Assembly (NCBI RefSeq): GCF_022808325.1
Contig: NZ_JALGCL010000001.1
Location: forward strand, 415,780 to 479,779
Source of the DNA: Cognatiluteimonas sedimenti
Lineage (GTDB): Bacteria > Pseudomonadota > Gammaproteobacteria > Xanthomonadales > Xanthomonadaceae
Length of the DNA: 64,000 bases
Direction of reading: 5' to 3'
Shown: piece after piece, positions 39,828 to 48,531 of the stretch
How positions within the stretch are numbered: position 1 is the first letter of the stretch
Layout: each line of letters opens with the position of its first letter
Position numbers and translations under genes: made by a program
Notes under the pieces: model-generated
What the model was told of the DNA's origin: nothing
The model's input: only the letters and a program-made list of their open reading frames with translations
The model's database searches: none

Positions 39828-41335
39828 CGACGCCGGGCCACACCCGCCTGCGCGTCACCCGTGCCGGCATCGACACCTACCAGCAGCCGGTGGTCTATAT
39901 GCACCGCGACTGCGAAGTCTGCCGTTCGGAAGGATTTGTCGCGATGACGCGCGTGAGGCTGGCCGTCGGTACGCGCACGCTGGTGGCGACGCTGAACGTG
40001 GTCGTCGACGCCCGGCTTGGTCTGGACGAGGTGGCCCTGTCGGAGGCCGCGTGGACGCTGCTCGATCCCGTGTCCGATGCCCTCGCCTCGGTGCGGCATG
40101 CGGAACCCGCGTCGTCGGTAGGCGCGCTCCGTGCCAAAGTGTTCGGGGCGCGGTTGGATGACACGCAGTACCTCGCCTTGGTGCAGGACGTGATGGAAAG
40201 CCGGTTGTCGGACCTGGAGCTTGCCGCGTTCGTCACGGCCAGTGCGGGTGACCGCCTGGACCACGCGGAAACCACGGCGCTGACGCGGGCGATGATCGCT
40301 GTCGGCCAACGCCTGGACTGGGGCGAAGGCCCGGTGCTGGACAAGCACTGCGTGGGCGGCTTGCCGGGCAATCGCACCACCCCGATCGTGGTGGCCATCG
40401 TGGCTGCGCTGGGCTACCGCATTCCAAAAACGTCCTCGCGCGCAATCACCTCGCCCGCGGGCACCGCCGACACGATGGAAGTGATGGCGCCGGTGGCGCT
40501 CGACCTGGCTGCGATGCAGCGGGTGGTGGAGCGCGAGGGCGGCTGCATCGTCTGGGGCGGCAACGTGCGCCTGAGCCCGGCCGACGACATCCTGATCAGG
40601 GTCCAGCGGCCGCTGGACTTCGACAGCGACGGCCAGCTGGTTGCCAGCGTACTGTCGAAGAAGATCGCCGCGGGCTCAACTCACGTGCTGATCGACATGC
40701 CGGTAGGGCCGACCGCCAAGGTGCGTGGTGAGGCCGCGGCGCACAGCCTTGGCGCACGGCTTGCACACACCGCGGACGCGCTTGGATTGCACATGGGCAT
40801 CCATCGCTCAGACGGTACCCAGCCGGTGGGTCGGGGAATCGGTCCGGCGCTTGAAGCGCACGATGTGCTCAAGGTGCTGCGCAACGCCGCCGATGCCCCC
40901 GCAGACCTCCGCGAACGCGCACTTGCGCTGTCCGCGGCGCTGCTGGACATGGCACCGGGCAGCAACGCCGCCACCGGACTGGAGCGCGCGCGCAGCGTGC
41001 TGGATTCCGGGGCGGCGCTGGCCAAATTCCTGGCGATCTGCGAGGCCCAGGGGGGCTTCCGCGAACCGCAACGCGCAGCATTCACCGCCGACGTTCCGGC
41101 AACCGCATCGGGCCGGATCGCGGCGATCGACAACCGTAGCCTGGCCAAGCTGGCCAAACTGGCTGGCGCACCGACTTCCCCCACGGCCGGCCTCGAGACC
41201 GGTCTGCGCGTCGGCGATATGGTCGAGCGCGGACAGCCCCTGATGACATTGCATGCGGAGTCTCCGGGAGAACTGGCTTACGCCCTTGAGCACGCTCCGA
41301 CATTGCAACCCTTTGCCCTCGCGGAGATCCCATGA
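39824..41335 (+). CDS. AMP-phosphorylase/thymidine-phosphorylase-like enzyme
   Basis: 503-residue nucleoside phosphorylase II superfamily protein of the archaeal AMP-phosphorylase type rather than E. coli DeoA type. It has the extra N-terminal barrel domain (residues 1-85) and the phosphate loop KHCVGGLPGNRTT, whereas DeoA has KHSTGG. Archaeal relatives convert AMP and phosphate to ribose 1,5-bisphosphate and adenine. A SSRAITSPAGTAD segment completes the active site. It starts with GTG overlapping the metallo-hydrolase stop. The substrate here is not proven; NCBI-style names often say thymidine phosphorylase family. Confidence 0.85.
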   Translation: MTTPGHTRLRVTRAGIDTYQQPVVYMHRDCEVCRSEGFVAMTRVRLAVGTRTLVATLNVVVDARLGLDEVALSEAAWTLLDPVSDALASVRHAEPASSVGALRAKVFGARLDDTQYLALVQDVMESRLSDLELAAFVTASAGDRLDHAETTALTRAMIAVGQRLDWGEGPVLDKHCVGGLPGNRTTPIVVAIVAALGYRIPKTSSRAITSPAGTADTMEVMAPVALDLAAMQRVVEREGGCIVWGGNVRLSPADDILIRVQRPLDFDSDGQLVASVLSKKIAAGSTHVLIDMPVGPTAKVRGEAAAHSLGARLAHTADALGLHMGIHRSDGTQPVGRGIGPALEAHDVLKVLRNAADAPADLRERALALSAALLDMAPGSNAATGLERARSVLDSGAALAKFLAICEAQGGFREPQRAAFTADVPATASGRIAAIDNRSLAKLAKLAGAPTSPTAGLETGLRVGDMVERGQPLMTLHAESPGELAYALEHAPTLQPFALAEIP

Positions 41336-42246
41336 ACCGTGTACTGATGCCGTTCCCGGCCGATGCGGCGTTGGCGGGTACCTTCGCCACGCCCTTGCAC
41401 GCGCGGGTTTCACCAGTGGCCTGGCGGCATTTCCCCGATGGCGAGTCGCTGGTCGCCTTGGACGACGCGCTGGGCGGCGCCGATGTGGCGATCCTGGCCA
41501 GCCTGCGCCACGCAGATGCCCAGGCCCTCCCGTTGCGCTTCGCCGCCAGGACGGCGCGCGAGTTCGGGGCGCGCTCGGTCGGCTTGATCGCACCCTATCT
41601 GGGCTATATGCGCCAGGACACCCGCTTCCATCCCGGCGAGGCGGTCAGTACGCCACTGTTCGCGCAGTTCCTCGAAGAGGCCTTCGACTGGCTGGTGACC
41701 GTGGACCCGCACCTGCATCGCGTCGAGCGCCTGCAGTTGCTGTACCGGATTCCGACGGCCCACGTGTCGGCGACGCCGGCCGTGGCCCGCTGGATCGCAG
41801 AGACGGTCCCCGACGCGGTGCTGATCGGCCCCGACAGCGAGAGCGAGCAATGGGTCGAGGACATCGCCGCCCGCTCCGGCATGCCCTGGCAGGTGCTGGC
41901 CAAGGAACGCTATGGCGACTACGACGTGCGCGTGAGCCTGCCCGACCCGCAGGCGGTGGCCGGCCGTACCCCGGTCCTGATCGACGACATCGTGTCGTCC
42001 GGCAACACGATCCTGGAAACCCTCGCGCACCTGCGTCGATTGTCGCTGCCGCCGCCGTTGCTGGTCGCCATCCATCCGGTGTTCGCGGGCGATGCCTATA
42101 CCCGTCTGCAGGAAGCGGGCCTGGCCCGCATCGTGAGCACCGACACCATTGCCCACCCGTCAAACGCGATCGCGCTGGGTGCGGACCTCGCCGCCGCGGC
42201 ATCGAGCCTGATGACTGCTTCGACCGATTCCCCGGAGGACCCATGA
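41332..42246 (+). CDS. Divergent ribose-phosphate pyrophosphokinase-like protein
   Basis: 304-residue phosphoribosyltransferase-fold protein related to PRPP synthetase. It keeps FPDGE, APYLGYMRQDTRF (catalytic flexible loop region), VDPHLHR and the PRPP-binding loop VLIDDIVSSGNT. The normal ATP/regulatory segments are partly changed, for example GPDSESEQWV in place of a canonical GPD..A. Expected reaction: ribose 5-phosphate and ATP to PRPP and AMP; an altered pentose substrate is possible. It overlaps both neighbours by 4 nt. Confidence 0.82.
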   Translation: MNRVLMPFPADAALAGTFATPLHARVSPVAWRHFPDGESLVALDDALGGADVAILASLRHADAQALPLRFAARTAREFGARSVGLIAPYLGYMRQDTRFHPGEAVSTPLFAQFLEEAFDWLVTVDPHLHRVERLQLLYRIPTAHVSATPAVARWIAETVPDAVLIGPDSESEQWVEDIAARSGMPWQVLAKERYGDYDVRVSLPDPQAVAGRTPVLIDDIVSSGNTILETLAHLRRLSLPPPLLVAIHPVFAGDAYTRLQEAGLARIVSTDTIAHPSNAIALGADLAAAASSLMTASTDSPEDP

Positions 42247-44705
42247 ACCTGCATCTCAACTGCTGCACCGCCGACCAGCTGTCGGCCGCCGAGCGCCAGC
42301 GGATCCTTGAACTCGCCGACGCCCACCGGCAGGCCGATCCGCAGTTCGCTCACTGGGCGGCCGGCTACGGGGTGATCCGACATGACCCGCTTACCCAGCT
42401 GCGCGTCCGCCAGATGGTGCACGAGCTGGTCGTCCTGGGCCGCACGCCCGATCCCGGCACCGCATGGCAGCGGCTTGCCGCGGCCGACCGTGTCACCAGC
42501 GCCGGCATGTGGCTGGTGGCGCACATGACCTACAGCCAGCGCGTCCGTACCGACGGTGCGGCCCTCGAGGCCGATGACTTCAAGCCCACGCCCGAAGGCC
42601 ACACCGGCGGGTCCCTCAACATGGTGCCCGCCTATGCCGGCTACCTGTTGATGGACGCTCTGGATGGCGTCACCCGCGCGTGGATAATGGGCCAGGGGCA
42701 CTGCGTGGCCGCTATCGACGCGCTGAACCTGCTGGTTGGCAACATGACTGACCGGCACGCCGAACGTTACGACCGGTCCGACGCGGGGCTGAGCCGGTTT
42801 GTCGGCGACTTCTACGCCTACGCCCTCAATCCGGACGGAACGCCGGCGTCGCCCCTGGGATCCCACGTCAATGCGCACACCGCCGGGGGCGTGATGGAAG
42901 GCGGCTATCTCGGCTTTGCCGAGCTGCAGTACGTGCATGCGCCGCTGAAGGACGAACGCCTGGTGGCGTTCCTCAGCGATGGTGCGTTCGAGGAACAGCG
43001 TGGCAGCGACTGGGCGCCGCGCTGGTGGCGTGCCGAGGACAGTGGACTGGTCAGCCCCATCATCATCCTCAACGGGCGGCGCATCGAACAGCGCAGCCAG
43101 ATCACGCAGCAGGGCGGCGAGCGCTGGTTGGACCGGCACCTGCGACTGAACGGCTTTGATCCGATCGCGCTGGACGGGCGCGATCCGGCCAGCATCGCGT
43201 GGGGCATCCACGTGATGGAGTCGCGCCTGCAGGCGGGCGCCGTCCCCGATGCCGACGTGCGGCTACCCTATGGCATCGCCGAGACCATGAAGGGCTTCGG
43301 CTTCCCCGGCGCAGGCACAAACGCCTCGCACAACCTGCCGCTGCCCGGGAATCCGGCGATTGATGCCGGGGCACGCGCACTCTTCAATGAAGGCGCTGCG
43401 GCACTGTTCGTGGCCGCGTCCGAGCTCGGGGAGGCTGTGGCCGCACTCAACAGCCACGATCTCCAGCAGCGCGTGCGCGAACGCGACCATGCGCTGGCCG
43501 ATCGTCAGGTGGACCCGCCCCGCGTTCCGGCGATTGCCGACCGCACCGTCGGCGGTGAGAGCTCGCCAATGATCGCGCTCGACGAGCAGTTCGTCGCCAT
43601 CGCCGAAGCGAACCCGGGGCTGCGCGTGCGCGTGGGCAATCCCGACGAGCTGCGCAGCAACAAGCTCGACCGCACCTTGGACACGATGAAGCACCGGGTG
43701 CACGAACCGGAACCCGGCGTCGCCGAATCGCCGACCGGCGCGGTCATCACCGCGCTCAACGAGGAAGCCGTCGTCTGCGCGGCGCTCGGCAACAAGGGCG
43801 GGCTGAACCTGGTGGTGACCTACGAGGCGTTCGCGCCGAAGATGCTCGGCGCCGTGCGCCAGGAACTGATCTTCGCCCGTCATCAGGCCCAGGCGGGGCG
43901 ACCGCCCGGCTGGCTGGGCGTCCCGCTGGTGCTGACTTCCCACACCTGGGAGAACGCAAAAAACGAACAGTCCCACCAGGATCCGACCATGGCCGAGGCG
44001 CTCCTGGGCGAAATGGCCGACATCTCGCGCGTGGTGTTTCCCCCGGACGCCAACGGCGCCGCTGCAGCCCTCGCCCGCGCCTACGCTCAGCGGGGCACGG
44101 TCACCGCCCTGGTGGTCCCGAAGCGGCCTGTGCCCCATGAGTTGACACCACAGCAGGCCAAGGCGTTGGCCGATACCGGAGCGACGTGCCTGGCCGGCGA
44201 TCCGGCGACGGCGGCGATCCTGCTGGTTGCCACCGGCGCGTATCAGCTGCAGGAAGTGCACCGCGCGCAGGTGCGTCTGGCCGAACGCAGTGTGCCGGCA
44301 GCGATCCTCTATCTCGGCGAGCCCGGCCGGTTCCGCACGCCACGCGATCCGGAGGAGGCGCGGTACGTGCACTCCGACAGCGCGGTCCAGGCGCTGTTCC
44401 CGGCGGAACGGCCGCGCGTATTCGTCACCCACACCCGCCCCGAGCCCTTCCTCGGTGCGCTGCGCCGGCTTGACACCGGCCCGGCCACCACCGCGGCGTT
44501 GGGCTTCGTCAACCGCGGCGGCACGCTGGACGTGCCGGGGCTGCTGTTCGCCAACCGCAGTACCTGGGCGCACGTGGTCGACGCGGCCGCAGGCGTACTC
44601 GGCAAGTCCCGTGGCAGCCTGTTGACCGAAGCGGAGCTGGCGGCAGTGGATGGTCGGGGCGATCCGGCCACCATCCTGCGCCCTGCAATGGGTCCGGCAT
44701 CGTGA
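42243..44705 (+). CDS. Divergent phosphoketolase
   Basis: 820-residue thiamine-diphosphate enzyme. The TPP motif is SDGAFEEQRGSDW with Asp246, then L-N-G with Asn277. Phosphoketolase features include EGHTGGSLN, GSHVNAHTAGG..EGGYLGF, NASHNLPLP and VFVTHTRPEP. The family splits xylulose 5-phosphate or fructose 6-phosphate with phosphate into acetyl phosphate plus an aldose phosphate. The sequence is far from the lactic/bifidobacterial type and some databases label the clade xylulose 5-phosphate 3-epimerase, so activity is provisional. An acetate kinase encoded downstream (48,532) would use its product. Confidence 0.8.
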   Translation: MNLHLNCCTADQLSAAERQRILELADAHRQADPQFAHWAAGYGVIRHDPLTQLRVRQMVHELVVLGRTPDPGTAWQRLAAADRVTSAGMWLVAHMTYSQRVRTDGAALEADDFKPTPEGHTGGSLNMVPAYAGYLLMDALDGVTRAWIMGQGHCVAAIDALNLLVGNMTDRHAERYDRSDAGLSRFVGDFYAYALNPDGTPASPLGSHVNAHTAGGVMEGGYLGFAELQYVHAPLKDERLVAFLSDGAFEEQRGSDWAPRWWRAEDSGLVSPIIILNGRRIEQRSQITQQGGERWLDRHLRLNGFDPIALDGRDPASIAWGIHVMESRLQAGAVPDADVRLPYGIAETMKGFGFPGAGTNASHNLPLPGNPAIDAGARALFNEGAAALFVAASELGEAVAALNSHDLQQRVRERDHALADRQVDPPRVPAIADRTVGGESSPMIALDEQFVAIAEANPGLRVRVGNPDELRSNKLDRTLDTMKHRVHEPEPGVAESPTGAVITALNEEAVVCAALGNKGGLNLVVTYEAFAPKMLGAVRQELIFARHQAQAGRPPGWLGVPLVLTSHTWENAKNEQSHQDPTMAEALLGEMADISRVVFPPDANGAAAALARAYAQRGTVTALVVPKRPVPHELTPQQAKALADTGATCLAGDPATAAILLVATGAYQLQEVHRAQVRLAERSVPAAILYLGEPGRFRTPRDPEEARYVHSDSAVQALFPAERPRVFVTHTRPEPFLGALRRLDTGPATTAALGFVNRGGTLDVPGLLFANRSTWAHVVDAAAGVLGKSRGSLLTEAELAAVDGRGDPATILRPAMGPAS

Positions 44706-44730
44706 GCCGGCCGGCCAGGGCCTCGCGCTG

Positions 44731-46323
44731 ATGGCGGGCACCGTGCGACGCGGAGGGCAGATCGCCTGGGCCGGACTCAAGCTCGGAGTCGCCGTGCTGC
44801 GCCTGCGCCGACGCGCACCTGACCGGCTTCCCGCCTACGTCAGCGCCACCCTGGTGGGGCTGGGTACCACCTTCGTCAAACTGGGCCAGGGTTTGAGCCT
44901 GCGCTGGGACCTGCTGCCGGCACTTTATCGCAATGCGCTGTCGCAGTTGCACAGCGACGTGCCGGCATTTCCTGCGGACCAGGCCAGACACATGGTCGAA
45001 CAGGCGTTTGGTGCACCGGTCGACGCGCTCTTCGCCAGCTTCGATGACAGGCCCTTGGCCGCGGCGTCGGTGGCCCAGATCCACCCTGCGCGCATGCATG
45101 ACGGTCGGGACGTCGTCGTCAAGATCACCCGCCCTGGCATTCATGCCCAGGTGCAGGCCGATCTGCGGCTCCTGCGGCGCACGATGCGCGTCGCCCAATG
45201 GCTCTGGCCGCCACTGAAGCGACACCGCCCGCTCGAACTCGTGGACGAATTGGGCGCATTCCTGCGCGACGAGATCGACATGCGCCACGAGGCGCAGAAC
45301 ATGCGGCGCATGGCCAGGGTGCTTGATACCCTGCCCGGCATCACCCAGCCGCATGTCGTCGAGCCATACGCCAGCCGCGACGTGTTGGTCCAGGATCGAA
45401 GCCACGGCACCCGCCTGAAGGCCGCGTACGGCACGGCGGCCGCGCCCGCGCTGGCAAGGGCGCTGCTCGATGCCTACGTGCATCAGCTCTTCGGCGCCGG
45501 CGTATTCCATGCCGATCCGCATCCGGGGAACCTGTTCTTCTTCGGCGACGGTCGCCTGTGCCTGCATGACTTTGGCTCGATCGGCGTGCTCGACCCGGCA
45601 TCCCGGCTCGCGCTTGGCAGCATGGTCGAGGCCATCGCCGCCGACGACGCCGAAGGCGTGCTGGATGCGGCGATCGCGCTTGGCTTCTTCCCCCCGCAGG
45701 TCGAGCGACGCTCGCATGTGCGCGAGATCCATCTGATCCTGTCCGAAATGGCCAGCCGCCCGCTGGCGGAGTGGTCCATTGCCGAGGCGATCTGGCGCGT
45801 GGCACGCATTGGGCAAGGTGCCGGCTTCCGGCTTCCGGCCCACCTGCTGTCCCTGATCCGGACGTTGTTCCTGGTCGAGAACACGCTGCGGGCACTGGAT
45901 CCGGATCTGGACCTGCTGGGGACGCTGTCGGCACAGGCTGCCGGGATCGCCGACATCGCCGATGCCAGCCGCCCCGGCGGCAACAGGCCGCTCGCCATGC
46001 GGCTGGCCCGCACTGCGCGCCAGCTTCCACAGATCGCCACCGACCTATTGCGGCAGGCGCAGCTGAGCGACGGAAGGCCCGCTTTTTCCGTGCACCATCA
46101 TGGCTTGACCTCCACGCAGGAGGCACTCGCGCGCACCGGCAACCGGCTCGCGCTGGCACTGATCACCCTGGGCCTCTACGTGAGCGGCGCGCTGTTGAGC
46201 CTGCATTCCGACGGCCCGCAGGTATTCGGCCACATGCCTTTCCTGGCGGTCGTGGCCTTCACCGCGGCAGGGTTGCTCTCGCTGCGGCTGGTCGCGGCCA
46301 TCGCCAGATCGGGGCATCTGTGA
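44731..46323 (+). CDS. UbiB/ABC1-family atypical kinase
   Basis: 530-residue atypical kinase-like membrane protein. The UbiB signatures are present: KLGQGLSLRWDLLP (KxGQ-type), AAASVAQIHPA, FHADPHPGN and LHDFGSIG. Two C-terminal hydrophobic segments (about 470-525) should be membrane anchors, as in UbiB. The usual role is supporting ubiquinone biosynthesis as an ATPase; a stress-specific paralogue is likely, since no ubi genes are nearby. ATG 44731 is used; the in-frame extension to 44650 overlaps the phosphoketolase. Confidence 0.85.
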   Translation: MAGTVRRGGQIAWAGLKLGVAVLRLRRRAPDRLPAYVSATLVGLGTTFVKLGQGLSLRWDLLPALYRNALSQLHSDVPAFPADQARHMVEQAFGAPVDALFASFDDRPLAAASVAQIHPARMHDGRDVVVKITRPGIHAQVQADLRLLRRTMRVAQWLWPPLKRHRPLELVDELGAFLRDEIDMRHEAQNMRRMARVLDTLPGITQPHVVEPYASRDVLVQDRSHGTRLKAAYGTAAAPALARALLDAYVHQLFGAGVFHADPHPGNLFFFGDGRLCLHDFGSIGVLDPASRLALGSMVEAIAADDAEGVLDAAIALGFFPPQVERRSHVREIHLILSEMASRPLAEWSIAEAIWRVARIGQGAGFRLPAHLLSLIRTLFLVENTLRALDPDLDLLGTLSAQAAGIADIADASRPGGNRPLAMRLARTARQLPQIATDLLRQAQLSDGRPAFSVHHHGLTSTQEALARTGNRLALALITLGLYVSGALLSLHSDGPQVFGHMPFLAVVAFTAAGLLSLRLVAAIARSGHL

Positions 46324-46399
46324 CCAGCCGTAGCACGGAACATCGGGAATGGCCCGACCTCCCGGCAGCCTGTTATAGAACCACTGATCTAACTCCCCG

Positions 46400-46418
46400 C
46401 TGATGCCCACTGCATCAG
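46400..46418. promoter_or_regulatory. 7-bp stem-loop before the CPH-type ATPase
   Basis: CTGATGC (46400-46406) and GCATCAG (46412-46418) form a perfect stem with loop CCACT, 21 nt before the ATPase ATG and just ahead of its AGGAAGG ribosome site. It could be an operator dyad or an mRNA structure. A second promoter for the 3' half of the operon may lie here. Confidence 0.35.
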
Positions 46419-46439
46419 TGCATCCAGGAAGGCAGACCC

Positions 46440-48512
46440 ATGACGCAACACAATCATCATCAAGATCATCAGACGCGTGGCGAGCAACCGCCGCATTCCC
46501 GCAGGGGTGCTGATGGCGACGTCCATGCCGGGCACGACAAGCATGCCGGCCACAGCGTGGCGAGTTTCCGCGACAAGTTCTGGCTCACGCTGCTGCTGAC
46601 CATTCCCACTGTGATCTGGAGCGGAATGATCCAGCACTGGTTCGACTACACCGCACCACGGTTCCCGGGGTCGGTGTACATCCCGGCGATATTCGGCACG
46701 ATCGTGTACTTCTACGGCGGCTCGCCGTTCCTCCGCGGCGGATACCACGAGCTGAGAAATCGCCTGCCCGGAATGATGACGCTGATCTCGCTGGCGATCA
46801 CCGTCGCCTTCCTCTACAGCGCGTTGGTCACGCTCGGCGTTGTCGAGGGATTGGACCTGTGGTGGGAGCTGGCGACGCTGGTGGCGATCATGTTGCTTGG
46901 CCACTGGATCGAGATGCGTTCGATCAACCAGGCACAGGGCGCTCTCAAGGAGCTAGCAAAGCTGCTGCCTGACATGGCGGTTCGGTTGGATGAGGCCGGC
47001 AACACGAAGGAGGTCCCTGTCGCAGACCTGAAACGCGGCGACCTGCTGCTCATCAGGCCCGGCGCGAGTGTTCCTGCCGACGGCGTAGTGAAGGAAGGGA
47101 CCAGTGCCGTCAACGAAGCCATGATCACCGGTGAGTCCAAGCCGATGGACAAGTCTGCCGGCGACCAGGTGATCGCCGGCACCGTCAACGGACAGGGCTC
47201 GCTGCGTATCGAGGTAACGGGAACCGGCGACGAGACCGCGCTCGCGGGCATCATGCGCCTCGTCGAGCAGGCGCAAACGTCTCGCTCGCGCGCCCAGGCC
47301 CTGGCGGACCGGGCGGCGTTCTACCTCACGATCATCGCCATCGTCTCCGCCGCCATCACCGCCATCGCCTGGCCACTCCTCGGTCGGCCGTGGAGCTTCA
47401 CGATCGAGCGCGTCGTGACCGTGCTCGTGATCGCCTGCCCCCATGCGCTGGGCCTGGCCATCCCGCTGGTGACCGCCATCTCGACCACGATTGGCGCACG
47501 CAACGGCCTGCTCGTGCGCGATCGACGCGGCCTCGAAGAGGCTCGTCTCCTGGACACGGTGGTATTCGACAAGACCGGTACGCTCACCCTCGGGTCGCAC
47601 CGCGTCGTGAAGACCACTGCCACCGATGGCCTCACCGACGACGAGGTGCTTCGCGTGGCCGCGTCCGTCCAGCGCGACGCCGAACATCCGATCGCGCAGG
47701 CGCTGATGACCAGTGCAAAGGAACACGGCATCGACATTCCGATGTCGCAAGGTTTCGAGTCCATGCCGGGACGCGGCGTGCGCGCAGTCGTCGAGGGGCG
47801 TCCGCTGCACGTTGGCGGACCGGGGCTCTTGAGGATGCTCGCCGTCGAACCGCCGGAGACACTGCGACGGGCCGCCGAAGCCGCGGCGGCCGATGGTCAG
47901 TCTGCAACCTATCTGGTGGAAGGTGACCGGGTGCTCGCCGTGTTTGCGATCGCTGATGCCATCCGTCCCGAATCCTTCGAGGCCGTCAAGCGTCTGCACG
48001 ACGGCGGACTCGAGGTTGTCCTGCTGACTGGTGATTCCACGGCAGTCGGCAACGCGGTCGGGAAAGAGCTCAATATCGACACCGTCTTTGCGGAGGTATT
48101 GCCCGAGGACAAGGTGGCGAAGATCGAGGAGCTGCAGGCGCAGGGCAAGCGCGTTGCCATGGTGGGTGACGGCGTCAATGACGCGCCGGCGCTGCTCACG
48201 TCCGACGTCGGCATCGCCATCGGCACAGGGACGGACGTCGCGGTCGAGGCCGGCGACGTCGTACTCGTGCGCAGCGACCCGCGCGACGTGCCGGCGATCA
48301 TCGAATTGAGCAAGGCGACCTATCGCAAGATGATCCAGAACCTGTGGTGGGCTGCCGGTTACAACGTTGTCGCCATTCCGTTGGCGGCTGGCGTTCTCGC
48401 CCCATGGGGGATCCTGCTGCAACCCGCGCTCGGGGCGGTGCTCATGTCGCTGAGTACCATTGTCGTGGCGATCAATGCGCAGCTCTTGCGCCGGGCCGTG
48501 CCGTCCCGATGA
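46440..48512 (+). CDS. CopB-type (CPH) heavy-metal P1B-ATPase
   Basis: 690-residue membrane ATPase of the CPH subgroup (P1B-3), distinct from the two CPC-type ATPases in the window. A His-rich N-terminus (MTQHNHHQDHQ...HAGHDKHAGH) replaces metal-binding domains; the motifs include TGES, C-P-H-A-L-G-L-A-I-P, DKTGTLT, AEHPIAQA and GDGVNDAP. P1B-3 ATPases are linked to Cu(II)/Cu(I)/Ag export, some of them in cuproenzyme or resistance settings. A strong AGGAAGG precedes ATG 46440. Confidence 0.9.
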   Translation: MTQHNHHQDHQTRGEQPPHSRRGADGDVHAGHDKHAGHSVASFRDKFWLTLLLTIPTVIWSGMIQHWFDYTAPRFPGSVYIPAIFGTIVYFYGGSPFLRGGYHELRNRLPGMMTLISLAITVAFLYSALVTLGVVEGLDLWWELATLVAIMLLGHWIEMRSINQAQGALKELAKLLPDMAVRLDEAGNTKEVPVADLKRGDLLLIRPGASVPADGVVKEGTSAVNEAMITGESKPMDKSAGDQVIAGTVNGQGSLRIEVTGTGDETALAGIMRLVEQAQTSRSRAQALADRAAFYLTIIAIVSAAITAIAWPLLGRPWSFTIERVVTVLVIACPHALGLAIPLVTAISTTIGARNGLLVRDRRGLEEARLLDTVVFDKTGTLTLGSHRVVKTTATDGLTDDEVLRVAASVQRDAEHPIAQALMTSAKEHGIDIPMSQGFESMPGRGVRAVVEGRPLHVGGPGLLRMLAVEPPETLRRAAEAAAADGQSATYLVEGDRVLAVFAIADAIRPESFEAVKRLHDGGLEVVLLTGDSTAVGNAVGKELNIDTVFAEVLPEDKVAKIEELQAQGKRVAMVGDGVNDAPALLTSDVGIAIGTGTDVAVEAGDVVLVRSDPRDVPAIIELSKATYRKMIQNLWWAAGYNVVAIPLAAGVLAPWGILLQPALGAVLMSLSTIVVAINAQLLRRAVPSR

Positions 48513-48531
48513 ACATGACTTGGCGACATCT

